A stretch of 24,098 nt of DNA from JAWXUT01 sp044426075 (lineage in GTDB: Bacteria > Bacillota > Clostridia > Christensenellales > DTU072), in NCBI GenBank assembly GCA_044426075.1, contig JAWXUT010000014.1:1-24098 (forward strand). The letters run 5' to 3'. Positions 14,386 through 20,993 of the stretch are shown one piece after another. Positions within the stretch are counted from its first letter, which is position 1, and every line of letters begins with the position of its first letter. The notes under the pieces were generated by a model. The model was not told where the DNA came from and searched no databases. It saw only the letters and a program-made list of their open reading frames with translations. The position numbers were made by a program, and so were the translations under genes.

Positions 14386-15213
14386 CTAGTTAATACGCTT
14401 GATGATGTTCTTGCTGGTCGTGCTCTTCTTGTTACGTGTTTTGTAACCTAGAGCTGGTTTACCCCAAGGTGTTACTGGTGAAGGCATACCGATTGGTGAT
14501 TTGCCCTCGCCACCACCGTGTGGGTGATCACATGGGTTCATAACTACACCGCGAACGGTTGGTTTGATGCCCATATGGCGTTTACGACCTGCTTTACCGA
14601 TTTTGATATTACTTTGCTCAAGGTTACCAACTTGTCCAATTGTTGCCCTACATAGCAATAATACATATCTCATTTCGCCTGAAGGTAATCTTAGTGTTGC
14701 TTTGCTACCCTCTTTTGCCATTAATTGTGCTGCTCCGCCTGCTGCTCTTGCAAGTTGTCCGCCTTTTTTTGGTTGAAGTTCAATATTGTGAACCATTGTA
14801 CCAACTGGGATATCTTTTAAGAACATTGCGTTGCCTACTTTGATGTCTGCATCAGATCCACTCATTACAGTATCACCTACACTTAAACCAACTGGTGCCA
14901 AGATATATTTCTTTTCGCCATCAGCATAGTTAAGTAGTGCGATGTTAGCTGTACGGTTTGGATCGTATTGGATGCTTGCTACCTTTGCAGGTATGCCATC
15001 TTTATTACGTTTAAAATCGATTACACGATATTTAATTCTGTTACCACCGCCGATGTGTCTTACAGTAATTCTACCTGTATTGTTGCGACCACCTGTGCGT
15101 GCAACTGGAGCTAATAAACTTCTCTCTGGTTTTGTGCTTGTAATCTCAGCAAAATCAGATACTGACATATTACGACGAGCGGGAGAAGTTGGTTTATATT
15201 TAATTGTAGCCAT
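14386..15213 (-). CDS. rplB: 50S ribosomal protein L2
   Basis: L2 is one of the most conserved large-subunit proteins, required for subunit association and peptidyl transfer. The 275-residue product has the OB-fold and SH3-like domains with TGGRNNTGRITVRHIGGGNR (40-59), and the signature NPCDHPHGGGEGKSPIGMPS (226-245) including His230, which corresponds to the functionally important E. coli His229. It ends with a basic tail. GGAGG precedes the start. Confidence 0.98.
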   Translation of the reverse strand: MATIKYKPTSPARRNMSVSDFAEITSTKPERSLLAPVARTGGRNNTGRITVRHIGGGNRIKYRVIDFKRNKDGIPAKVASIQYDPNRTANIALLNYADGEKKYILAPVGLSVGDTVMSGSDADIKVGNAMFLKDIPVGTMVHNIELQPKKGGQLARAAGGAAQLMAKEGSKATLRLPSGEMRYVLLLCRATIGQVGNLEQSNIKIGKAGRKRHMGIKPTVRGVVMNPCDHPHGGGEGKSPIGMPSPVTPWGKPALGYKTRNKKSTTSKNIIKRIN

Positions 15214-15227
15214 TTTTATCCCTCCTA

Positions 15228-15518
15228 CTATGACAAGCTCTCGAAGAACTCGATTGATTTGCTATCAGCAGTCAAGGTTACGATGGCTTTTTTGTATGAT
15301 ACTGTTCTGCCTTCTGTACGACCCATTCTTTTGATCTTACCTGTTACTCTTAGTGTATTTACCTTAGCTACTGTTACGCCAAAGATACTTTCTACAGCTG
15401 CCTTAATTTGTGTTTTGTTAGCTGTTTTTAGTACTCTGAATGTGTAAACTTTATCTGCTATGCCAGCATAACTTTTCTCTGACAAAATAGGTTTAACAAT
15501 TATATCATAATGACTCAT
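15228..15518 (-). CDS. rplW: 50S ribosomal protein L23
   Basis: L23 lies at the tunnel exit and docks trigger factor and SRP. The 96-residue product shows DIIVKPILSEKSYAGIADKV (4-23), ANKTQIKAAVESIFGVTVAK and VNTLRVTGKIKRMGR, typical family segments. Its ATG overlaps the rplD stop (ATGA), with GGAGG 11 bases upstream inside rplD, so translation is probably coupled. Confidence 0.98.
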   Translation of the reverse strand: MSHYDIIVKPILSEKSYAGIADKVYTFRVLKTANKTQIKAAVESIFGVTVAKVNTLRVTGKIKRMGRTEGRTVSYKKAIVTLTADSKSIEFFESLS

Positions 15519-16141
15519 TCTGCATATACCTCCATTAGGGATTCTACAGCATCTTTAGTGATTATGCACTTGCTTGCACGAAGCAACTCATAAACATTAA
15601 GTAGGCTTGCGTTTGACATTACTAAGTCTTCGATGTTACGTGCTGCTCTTAGTACGCTTGCATCATCAGATCTCAAAACAACTAATGGCTTTTTGCCAGC
15701 TGACAATGTGTTCATAATTCCAACAACCAATTTTGTTTTTGGTTCTGCAATTTCAAATTTGTCAACAATAATCATATCGCCATCAGCTAGCTTTTGGCTT
15801 AATACTGAACGCATAGCTGCTGCTTTCATTTTCTTATTGATTTTCTTGCTAAAATCTCTTGGCTTTGGTGCGAATACAACGCCACCCTTAATCCATTGTG
15901 GAGCGCGGATGCTGCCTTGACGAGCACGACCAGTGCCTTTTTGTCTCCAAGGTTTGATACCACCACCACGTACTTCTGTACGGGTTAGGGTGCTTTTTGT
16001 ACCTTGTCTTTTGTTAGCTAGTTGAGCTACAACAACTTGGTGTACAAGAGCTTCATTGTATTCTACGCCGAAAACTCCTTCTGCAAGTGCCATTTCGCCA
16101 ACTTCTTTAGCTGCAGTGTTAATAACTTTTACATTTATCAT
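15515..16141 (-). CDS. rplD: 50S ribosomal protein L4
   Basis: L4 extends a loop into the exit tunnel. In enterobacteria it also represses the S10 operon through the rpsJ leader. The 208-residue product shows the tunnel-loop motif TRTEVRGGGIKPWRQKGTGR (53-72) continuing ARQGSIRAPQWIKGG, then VFAPKPRDFSKKINKKMK and the C-terminal LRASKCIITKDAVESLMEVY. AAGGAG precedes the ATG. Whether this L4 controls the leader upstream of rpsJ cannot be told from sequence. Confidence 0.98.
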   Translation of the reverse strand: MINVKVINTAAKEVGEMALAEGVFGVEYNEALVHQVVVAQLANKRQGTKSTLTRTEVRGGGIKPWRQKGTGRARQGSIRAPQWIKGGVVFAPKPRDFSKKINKKMKAAAMRSVLSQKLADGDMIIVDKFEIAEPKTKLVVGIMNTLSAGKKPLVVLRSDDASVLRAARNIEDLVMSNASLLNVYELLRASKCIITKDAVESLMEVYAE

Positions 16142-16155
16142 TTTCTATCTCCTTA

Positions 16156-16842
16156 TTAACCCTTTTTGGCAGGTGCCTTTGTTGCTGTCTTTAACCAACT
16201 CTTGTTGGTTGCCTTCTTAAGTGTTTCTGTAACTGTTACAAGGCTATTTTTTGCTCCAGGTATTCCGCCAGCGATCAATATAACATTGCGCTCTGCATCA
16301 ACCTTAACTATCTCTAGGTTTTGGATTGTTACACGCTCTGAACCGTAGTGACCAGGCATTTTCTTGTTTTTGAAAACTCTGCTTGGTGTGCTGTTAGCGC
16401 CCAATGAACCAACACCTCTGTGGTAACCTGAACCGTGAGCCATAGGACCACAGTGGGTATTCCATCTTTGGATTGTTCCAGTAAATCCACGACCTTTTGT
16501 AGTACCAACTACATCAACGTGGTCACCAACTGTAAAGATATCAGCTGTAATAACGCTTTCGCCAACTGTGTAATCTGCGCAGTTTTCAAAGCGGAATTCT
16601 CTTTGGTATCTTGTTGCAGGTGTTTTGCTAGCCTTAAATTGACCAGCCATTGGTTTGTTAACGCTATTTTCTCTAATTGCGTCGAAACCAACTTTAACTG
16701 CTTCGTAACCGTCTTTAGCAAGTGTTTTTACTTGCATAACTGGACATGGTCCAGCAACAACTACTGTTACAGGTATTACGTTTCCGTTCTCAGTAAACAT
16801 TTGGGTCATACCGATCTTTTTGCCTAATATTGCTTTTTTCAT
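16156..16842 (-). CDS. rplC: 50S ribosomal protein L3
   Basis: L3 binds near the 3' end of 23S rRNA and shapes the peptidyl-transferase centre with a long loop. Family motifs are ILGKKIGMTQMF (5-16), TKGRGFTGTIQRW (115-127), the signature CGPMAHGSGYHRGVGSLGAN (131-150) and KKMPGHYG (160-167). At 228 residues it carries a Lys/Ala tail (KTATKAPAKKG) beyond the usual end. GGAGG lies ten bases before the start. Confidence 0.98.
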   Translation of the reverse strand: MKKAILGKKIGMTQMFTENGNVIPVTVVVAGPCPVMQVKTLAKDGYEAVKVGFDAIRENSVNKPMAGQFKASKTPATRYQREFRFENCADYTVGESVITADIFTVGDHVDVVGTTKGRGFTGTIQRWNTHCGPMAHGSGYHRGVGSLGANSTPSRVFKNKKMPGHYGSERVTIQNLEIVKVDAERNVILIAGGIPGAKNSLVTVTETLKKATNKSWLKTATKAPAKKG

Positions 16843-16860
16843 CTTATTAAACCCTCCTAA

Positions 16861-17169
16861 TTACAATTTGATACGGATATCAACACCAGCTGGTAAATCT
16901 AACTTCATCAAGCTGTCGATTGTACGTCCTGAACAATTGTAAATATCTATCAAACGTTTGTGAGTACGTGACTCAAATTGCTCTCTGCTATCCTTGTACT
17001 TGTGTGGGGAACGCAAAATTGTTACTATTTCTTTTTCCGTAGGTAGCGGAATCGGTCCTGATATGCTTGCGCCGGTGCTTTTTGCTGCATCAACGATTTT
17101 TGCACATGAGGCATCGATCAAGCTGTGGTCATAGGCTTTTAAATTGATTCTGATCTTTTGACCTGCCAT
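16861..17169 (-). CDS. rpsJ: 30S ribosomal protein S10 (NusE)
   Basis: S10 sits in the 30S head and, as NusE, links transcription antitermination factors to the ribosome. The 102-residue product shows KIRINLKAYDHSLID (5-19), the signature GPIPLPTE (38-45), SPHKYKDSREQFESRTHKRL and the C terminus LDLPAGVDIRIKL. AGGAGG stands nine bases before the ATG. It is the first gene of the array; tuf, fusA and the str genes are not adjacent, so the long region before it is a true promoter-leader region. Confidence 0.98.
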   Translation of the reverse strand: MAGQKIRINLKAYDHSLIDASCAKIVDAAKSTGASISGPIPLPTEKEIVTILRSPHKYKDSREQFESRTHKRLIDIYNCSGRTIDSLMKLDLPAGVDIRIKL

Positions 17170-17396
17170 TATATAAGTCCTCCTAGTTATTATCTAATTC
17201 ATTTGAGTGTATTTGCGGGACACCCTTCCGTGTGTTTCATTACCTGGCTCAAATAAAATGGCACGGGTGCCAATAATAAGTTGATTTGGGCAACGATTGC
17301 TGCTTCTTCCACCTCGAGAATTGACAACCACTTGATTGCAATATTCCGTCACGGGCTGGCTTGATGGACACATAGATGCTCCATTTGCGACAGCCA
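17170..17396 (-). promoter_or_regulatory. structured leader RNA of the S10 operon
   Basis: This stretch is clearly richer in G and C than the AT-rich DNA around it and, on the minus strand, holds several complementary segments. TGGCT/AGCCA encloses an ATGGA/TCCAT hairpin (17357-17396). Two small hairpins follow: GCAA/TTGC at 17290-17300 and TGGCA/TGCCA at 17259-17272. A seven-base long-range stem, ATTTGAG/CTCAAAT (17201-17207 with 17248-17254), encloses a GGG/CCC hairpin (17217-17225) and ends about 17 bases before the rpsJ GGAGG. S10-operon leaders are control sites in other bacteria (L4-mediated in enterobacteria). That this one regulates, and its ligand, are inference. Confidence 0.5.
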
Positions 17397-17400
17397 TATT

Positions 17401-17430
17401 ATTATATAACAGAAGATATGTGGCAGTCAA
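17401..17430 (-). promoter_or_regulatory. rpsJ proximal promoter (P2)
   Basis: TTGACT (17425-17430), an 18-base spacer and TATAAT (17401-17406) on the minus strand. Transcription would begin near 17394, right at the start of the GC-richer structured part of the leader. Confidence 0.65.
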
Positions 17431-17531
17431 GCGAATTTTACAAACTTTTTTAAATATTTTTATCTTTTTTAACATTTGTATCTTGCCGACATCAACCAAG
17501 AACTTTACGCCTATCTCTTGTCTACCCTACC

Positions 17532-17560
17532 ATTATACCACAAATTGAATTTTGTTGCAA
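17532..17560 (-). promoter_or_regulatory. rpsJ distal promoter (P1)
   Basis: TTGCAA (17555-17560), a 17-base spacer and TATAAT (17532-17537) preceded by TGG, an extended -10. It has the same -35 hexamer and spacing as the rpsM and crp promoters in this window. Transcription would start near 17525, giving a leader of about 355 bases. The part between P1 and P2 (17430-17525) is AT-rich with no structure I can support. Confidence 0.75.
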
Positions 17561-17622
17561 GCATTTTACACCCCCTATATATATAAATATGATTCTAAAG
17601 GGAATAATTTTTAATTTAACTC

Positions 17623-17651
17623 TTTACAAAATGCTACAAAAGGAGTATAAT
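17623..17651 (+). promoter_or_regulatory. promoter of the alpha/beta hydrolase gene
   Basis: TTTACA (17623-17628), a 17-base spacer and a perfect TATAAT (17646-17651). The spacer contains GCTACAAA, which recurs in the candidate operators at 17729-17742 and 19527-19540. Confidence 0.75.
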
Positions 17652-17728
17652 ATATTTGTACAAAATTTTATGATTTGTGGCAATGATACAAAAATATATA
17701 TGGTTGAAATTATACCGATATTCTGTAT

Positions 17729-17742
17729 CTGTAGCTACAAAT
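17729..17742. promoter_or_regulatory. candidate operator, copy 1 (hydrolase leader)
   Basis: CTGTAGCTACAAAT, containing the perfect palindrome TGTAGCTACA. It matches 13 of 14 bases of the element at the start of the crp-family transcript (19527-19540). It lies about 75 bases downstream of the predicted start, so repression by roadblock would be the simplest mechanism. Binding by the neighbouring Crp/Fnr protein is a guess. Confidence 0.35.
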
Positions 17743-17784
17743 AATACGGTATTTTGCAACTACACTTCGGAGGTAAAGTAAATA

Positions 17785-18759
17785 ATGTGGTGGCAGTATT
17801 TAATAATAGGCGTGCTATCTCTGTTTGGCGTAATTGTTGTTGTTGATTTAATTGCCGGCGCAATTGTAATGACAAAATTATCAAAGCCACACAAGCGCGA
17901 CAACAACGAGTTACATGAATATGAACTTGCAGAAAAAAAGTTTAATGACGAGTGGTTAAAGATTCCATTTGAAAAATTAGAATTGCAATCTGATTACAAC
18001 TACAAGCTGTATGCAAGGCTGTATATGGCAAAGATTCCAACCAACAACTATATAATAGCGTTGCACGGGCACAACTCTTCTAGCCTAAGCCAACTTAAAT
18101 ATTTATCTATATTTAAGGATATGGGATTTAACGTATTTATCCCAGACCACAGGCGCAGCGGCATAAGTGAAGGTGACACCATTACATTTGGCTGTTACGA
18201 AAAGCACGACACCATAAAATGGATGGATGAATTGCAACAGCGTAACCCACGCGCAACATTTGGAATTTTTGGCGAATCAATGGGAGCGGCTACCGCTACA
18301 ATGATAACATCTATGGATAGGCGCATAAGGTTTTTGATTGAATATTGCGGATATGCAAATTTCAAAAATCTAATAATGCCACGCGTTAAAAGTTTGTTCG
18401 TATACTATCTTGTAAAGCCATCGATGAAAATTATGGCACGCATTATAGGCGGATTTAAAATTGGACAAACTGATGCAAGAAAAGCAATGCAAAAAGTTAA
18501 AGTGCCAGCTCTTATTATGCATAGCAAGGCGGATAAATTGGTTCCCGTTTGCAGCGCATACACATTGCAAAAGGCAAACCCAAAAGCTGAGATGATATTA
18601 TTTGATGATGCACCACACGCCCGTTCATATATGTACAACGAGCAACAATATCGTAATGCTATTGAAACGTTTATAATAAGCCACGGTGTGCAACCCGCAC
18701 CAAGCTCACCCCCTCTTGTTGAGGCACCAGAAAAAATCGAACACGAAAACATCTATTAG
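17785..18759 (+). CDS. membrane-anchored alpha/beta hydrolase
   Basis: This 324-residue protein begins with a hydrophobic segment (about 5-29) that should anchor it with the catalytic domain probably outside the cytoplasm. The fold is shown by the oxyanion-hole HGHNSS (94-99), DHRRSGISEG (121-130), the nucleophile elbow GESMGA with Ser165, Asp250 in SKADKLVP and His278 in APHARSY, a complete Ser-Asp-His triad. The last 30 residues are Pro/Glu-rich and probably disordered. Similar serine hydrolases with an N-terminal anchor are frequent in Clostridia; the substrate cannot be told. It starts at an ATG with GGAGG 11 bases upstream, has its own promoter, and ends at a bidirectional terminator shared with the crp-family gene. 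Confidence 0.93.
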   Translation: MWWQYLIIGVLSLFGVIVVVDLIAGAIVMTKLSKPHKRDNNELHEYELAEKKFNDEWLKIPFEKLELQSDYNYKLYARLYMAKIPTNNYIIALHGHNSSSLSQLKYLSIFKDMGFNVFIPDHRRSGISEGDTITFGCYEKHDTIKWMDELQQRNPRATFGIFGESMGAATATMITSMDRRIRFLIEYCGYANFKNLIMPRVKSLFVYYLVKPSMKIMARIIGGFKIGQTDARKAMQKVKVPALIMHSKADKLVPVCSAYTLQKANPKAEMILFDDAPHARSYMYNEQQYRNAIETFIISHGVQPAPSSPPLVEAPEKIEHENIY

Positions 18760-18766
18760 TAAAAAA

Positions 18767-18796
18767 TAAGGACTGCCAATTCGCAGTCCTTTTTTA
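18767..18796. terminator. bidirectional terminator between hydrolase and crp-family genes
   Basis: AGGACTGC and GCAGTCCT form a perfect 8-bp stem around CAATTC, with T-runs on both strands (TTTTTT after it on plus, TTATTTTTT on minus). It serves the two convergent genes on either side. Confidence 0.9.
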
Positions 18797-18807
18797 ATGT
18801 AAATAAT

Positions 18808-19500
18808 TTATTTGCTTTCTACTATTGCCTTCAACTTATCTAAATCAAGGATTTCAATTTTATCCTTTCTGTAGGTAAATATGCCATCGCTAGCCATATG
18901 GATCATCTCACGCGACATTGATGGGCGGGATACATTTAAATATTCAGCCATCTCATTTCTGTTGATACCCAAGTACACAACCAAGGATTGTTGCTTAAGA
19001 TATGCTTCGTATATAAGTTTTGCAATCTTCATGCGCATACTTTTGATAACAAGATACTCGGTATCTTTTTCTTTACTAGCAATTGATTCTGCCATAGCTG
19101 ACATAATATTTGCAATTAGCTTTGCGTGGTGTGGGCTTCCGATACAAGCCTCCCCTATAATTGAATCTATAGTAATAAAAAGTAGATCAGAATCTTCTGC
19201 CGTGCAATAATTTGCCCTAAGCTCTTTTGCAGGAAGCAAGCTATCTACGTAACCAAACATATCACCCGCACCAATTGCACCCAACGCTTCACGCTTGCCG
19301 TTTGGCTTGGTTACAAACTTTAGTAACGTGCCTTTTAGTACGATACAGATTTCTGTTGCACTGTCACCAACCTTGGCAACCATTTTGCCCATTGGCTGTT
19401 TAACTATTCGCGCACTTATTGTGTCAAATATCGCATTGATATCTTTGTCATCAAAATTATAGAAAAATTTGTTCTTCTTTAACAAACGAAATACGTTCAT
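18808..19500 (-). CDS. Crp/Fnr-family transcriptional regulator
   Basis: The 230-residue protein has an N-terminal cyclic-nucleotide-binding-type beta-roll (about 12-120, with IVLKGTLLKF and GAIGAGDMFGYVDSL), a dimerisation helix (about 122-150) and a C-terminal Crp-type winged helix whose recognition part is INRNEMAEYLNVSRPSMSRE (179-198). There is no N-terminal cysteine cluster of the Fnr type, and the Arg/Ser phosphate-binding pattern of cAMP-responsive Crp is not evident, so the effector is unknown. AAGGAG precedes the ATG. It is divergent from the AEC permease and convergent with the hydrolase. A promoter and an element at its transcription start suggest autoregulation. Confidence 0.93.
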   Translation of the reverse strand: MNVFRLLKKNKFFYNFDDKDINAIFDTISARIVKQPMGKMVAKVGDSATEICIVLKGTLLKFVTKPNGKREALGAIGAGDMFGYVDSLLPAKELRANYCTAEDSDLLFITIDSIIGEACIGSPHHAKLIANIMSAMAESIASKEKDTEYLVIKSMRMKIAKLIYEAYLKQQSLVVYLGINRNEMAEYLNVSRPSMSREMIHMASDGIFTYRKDKIEILDLDKLKAIVESK

Positions 19501-19526
19501 TTTGTTTCTCCTTTTGTTGAATGTTG

Positions 19527-19540
19527 CTATAGCTACAAAT
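19527..19540. promoter_or_regulatory. candidate operator, copy 2 (crp-family promoter)
   Basis: CTATAGCTACAAAT, one base different from 17729-17742. On the minus strand it begins at about +1 of the crp-family transcript, an ideal place for repression. Confidence 0.4.
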
Positions 19541-19547
19541 CACTTTT

Positions 19548-19576
19548 ATTATACTATAACCCCATATCAATTGCAA
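19548..19576 (-). promoter_or_regulatory. promoter of the crp-family gene
   Basis: TTGCAA (19571-19576), a 17-base spacer and TATAAT (19548-19553) on the minus strand, 48 bases before the ATG. The start of transcription is expected near 19541. Confidence 0.75.
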
Positions 19577-19593
19577 GACTTTATTTGAAATTT

Positions 19594-19603
19594 GTGTTAT
19601 AAT
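19594..19603 (+). promoter_or_regulatory. extended -10 promoter of the AEC permease
   Basis: TGTTATAAT within 19594-19603 is an extended -10 element 30 bases before the permease start. No good -35 box stands at 16-18 bases; a TTGCAA lies 21 bases upstream and is the -35 of the divergent crp-family promoter. The two promoters therefore overlap back to back. Confidence 0.55.
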
Positions 19604-19632
19604 TTAACCATAGTTAGTTTAGGGAGTTGAAA

Positions 19633-20580
19633 ATGTATATCACAAGTTTGGTAAATATACTAGTTTTGCTTGCAATGGCAATACCTGGTTTTATAATTAC
19701 AAAGCTAAAGCTGATTGACACGGCCAAGGTTTGCAAATTCATATCAATAATGTTATTGTATGTTTGCCACCCTTTTATTGCGTTCAACAGTTTTTTAAAC
19801 AACGATTTTGATATAAATATCCTTACAAATATTTTGGCAGTTGCTGGATTTACAATTGTGTTCACGCTAGTTATGCTTACAATCGCCCGCCTTCTTCACT
19901 TTTGGGAAAAGGATAGGGACAGAAAAGCTCTTGCAGTTTACGGCAGCGCGATGAGCAACTTGGGATTTATGTGTATCCCCTTTTTACAAATACTTATGCC
20001 AGATGACACCCTTGTTATCTTATATGCAAGCACATCTGTTGTTGCGTTTAACCTAGTTGCGTGGACGGTTGGCAATTACATAATAACGGGCGATGTTAAA
20101 TATGTAAAGTTCAAAAAAGCAGTGCTCAATCCACCAATGCTATCATTTTTATTGATATTACCATTATTCATATTCAACATAAACTTCATAAAGTTCCCCG
20201 AGTTATCCGCTGTGCAAACAATGTGCGACACTTTTGCGGGTATCGTTGGCCCACTTGCCATGACAATGCTAGGGATACGACTTGCGGGCTTCACATTTAA
20301 GGAGCTTTTTGGCGATTGGAAACTCTATGTTTCTGCGGGAATCAAACTGCTAATTTCACCTTGCGTTGCCTTTGGACTAGTGGCAATACTAGCAACATTT
20401 TATGATGTATCGGATATTAAATTGAATCTTATAGTTATGAGCACAATGCCTACTGCAACAAATATGATGATGTTTACCACAATGTATAATAAAGATACAC
20501 ATACGGCAGGGAAAATTTCGTTTATGTCTGCAGTGCTTTCAGCTATAACTATACCGATTGCGCTCACTTTATTTCTATAA
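19633..20580 (+). CDS. AEC-family permease (auxin efflux carrier family)
   Basis: The 315-residue product is very hydrophobic, with about ten predicted membrane segments in two halves. It starts ITSLVNILVLLAMAIPGFII with the conserved region where KLKLID joins helices 1 and 2, then SAMSNLGFMCIPFLQ (central crossing helix), GPLAMTMLGIRLAG (typical of the family's second half) and STMPTATNMMMFTTMYNKDT. Bacterial AEC proteins carry small organic acids such as malate or malonate; substrate here is unknown. The ATG at 19633 has GGGAG six bases before it; a TTG two codons upstream overlaps this site and is unlikely. It is divergent from the Crp/Fnr gene, a hint but no proof of control by it. Confidence 0.9.
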   Translation: MYITSLVNILVLLAMAIPGFIITKLKLIDTAKVCKFISIMLLYVCHPFIAFNSFLNNDFDINILTNILAVAGFTIVFTLVMLTIARLLHFWEKDRDRKALAVYGSAMSNLGFMCIPFLQILMPDDTLVILYASTSVVAFNLVAWTVGNYIITGDVKYVKFKKAVLNPPMLSFLLILPLFIFNINFIKFPELSAVQTMCDTFAGIVGPLAMTMLGIRLAGFTFKELFGDWKLYVSAGIKLLISPCVAFGLVAILATFYDVSDIKLNLIVMSTMPTATNMMMFTTMYNKDTHTAGKISFMSAVLSAITIPIALTLFL

Positions 20581-20595
20581 ATTGTTAAAAAATGG

Positions 20596-20624
20596 TTGAT
20601 ATTTATAAAGCTTTGTTGTATACT
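20596..20624 (+). promoter_or_regulatory. promoter of the DUF1858-tRNA-Gln transcript
   Basis: TTGATA (20596-20601), a 17-base spacer and TATACT (20619-20624), placing transcription start about 23 bases before the DUF1858 ATG. Confidence 0.7.
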
Positions 20625-20653
20625 AAACACATAAATAATGGAGGTAATTAACT

Positions 20654-20857
20654 ATGGTTATTACAAAAGATATGCTAATTGCAGAAGCACTTCAAGCTGG
20701 CAACACAGATGCTATGGCAGAAGTTCTATATAGTTTTGGTATGCACTGCTTAGGTTGTGCTTTATCAAGAGGCGAAACAATTGCTCAAGCAGCTGAGGTT
20801 CACGGAGTTTCTCTAGATGAGATGCTAAAAGCTCTAAACGAGGCAGCAGCAAAGTAA
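20654..20857 (+). CDS. DUF1858-domain protein
   Basis: This 67-residue protein is a stand-alone DUF1858 domain. It has an N-terminal VITKDMLIAEAL, a helix, the core FGMHCLGCALSRGETIAQAA (28-47) with Cys32 and Cys35, and the closing HGVSLDEMLKALNEA. The same fold occurs as the N-terminal domain of ScdA/RIC-type iron-sulfur repair proteins and in hybrid-cluster neighbourhoods in anaerobes, so a redox or metal-related role is plausible; the function is not known. GGAGG precedes the ATG. A tRNA gene follows after seven bases on the same transcript. Confidence 0.92.
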   Translation: MVITKDMLIAEALQAGNTDAMAEVLYSFGMHCLGCALSRGETIAQAAEVHGVSLDEMLKALNEAAAK

Positions 20858-20864
20858 TACACAA

Positions 20865-20938
20865 TGGAGCATAGTGCAATGGTAGCACAAAGGTCTCTGA
20901 CTCCTTTGACGTAAGTTCGATTCTTACTGCTCCTGCCA
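20865..20938 (+). tRNA. tRNA-Gln (anticodon CTG)
   Basis: The 74-base gene folds as a cloverleaf. The acceptor arm is TGGAGCA/TGCTCCT, followed by G73 and an encoded CCA. The D arm is GTGC/GCAC with GG in the loop, the anticodon loop CTCTGAC has CTG at 20897-20899, and the T arm is GTAAG/CTTAC with TTCGATT. G73 and a weak 1-72 pair are glutamine identity features; here 1-72 is T with T, and 31-39 is also T with T. It begins seven bases after the DUF1858 stop and is followed directly by a terminator, so it must be cut from that mRNA. Confidence 0.93.
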
Positions 20939-20947
20939 ACAAAAATT

Positions 20948-20971
20948 AAGGGCTGAATACAGCCCTTTTTT
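20948..20971 (+). terminator. terminator after tRNA-Gln
   Basis: AAGGGCTG and CAGCCCTT form an 8-bp stem with loop AATA, followed by TTTT. Its T-run merges with the palindrome TTTTGTACAAAA (20968-20979). The next gene starts 23 bases later with no clear promoter between, so read-through may supply it. Confidence 0.88.
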
Positions 20972-20993
20972 GTACAAAATTAATTGAGGTAAA

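Larger units (their letters stand above)
17561..17784 (+). promoter_or_regulatory. upstream region of the alpha/beta hydrolase gene
   Basis: This AT-rich stretch completes the 615-base gene-free gap between rpsJ and the divergent hydrolase gene. It holds the hydrolase promoter (17623-17651), a TTTGTACAAA palindrome at the predicted transcription start (17655-17664), and a 5' untranslated region of about 127 bases. That region contains the palindrome TGTAGCTACA (17730-17739) flanked by ATACCG (17712-17717) and CGGTAT (17747-17752). GGAGG is at 17769-17773. No further gene is visible. Confidence 0.6.

Noticed and set aside
17194..17499. 101-codon open frame on the minus strand in the rpsJ leader (TTG start)
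   Set aside because: The start has no good ribosome binding site, the product has a Ser/Arg/Cys-rich composition with no recognisable domain, and both rpsJ promoters and several RNA hairpins fall inside it. A short leader peptide from the internal ATG near 17397 remains conceivable but unsupported.
20712..20942. 76-codon minus-strand frame across DUF1858 and the tRNA
   Set aside because: It is antisense to a tRNA and a recognised domain, so it is a chance frame.
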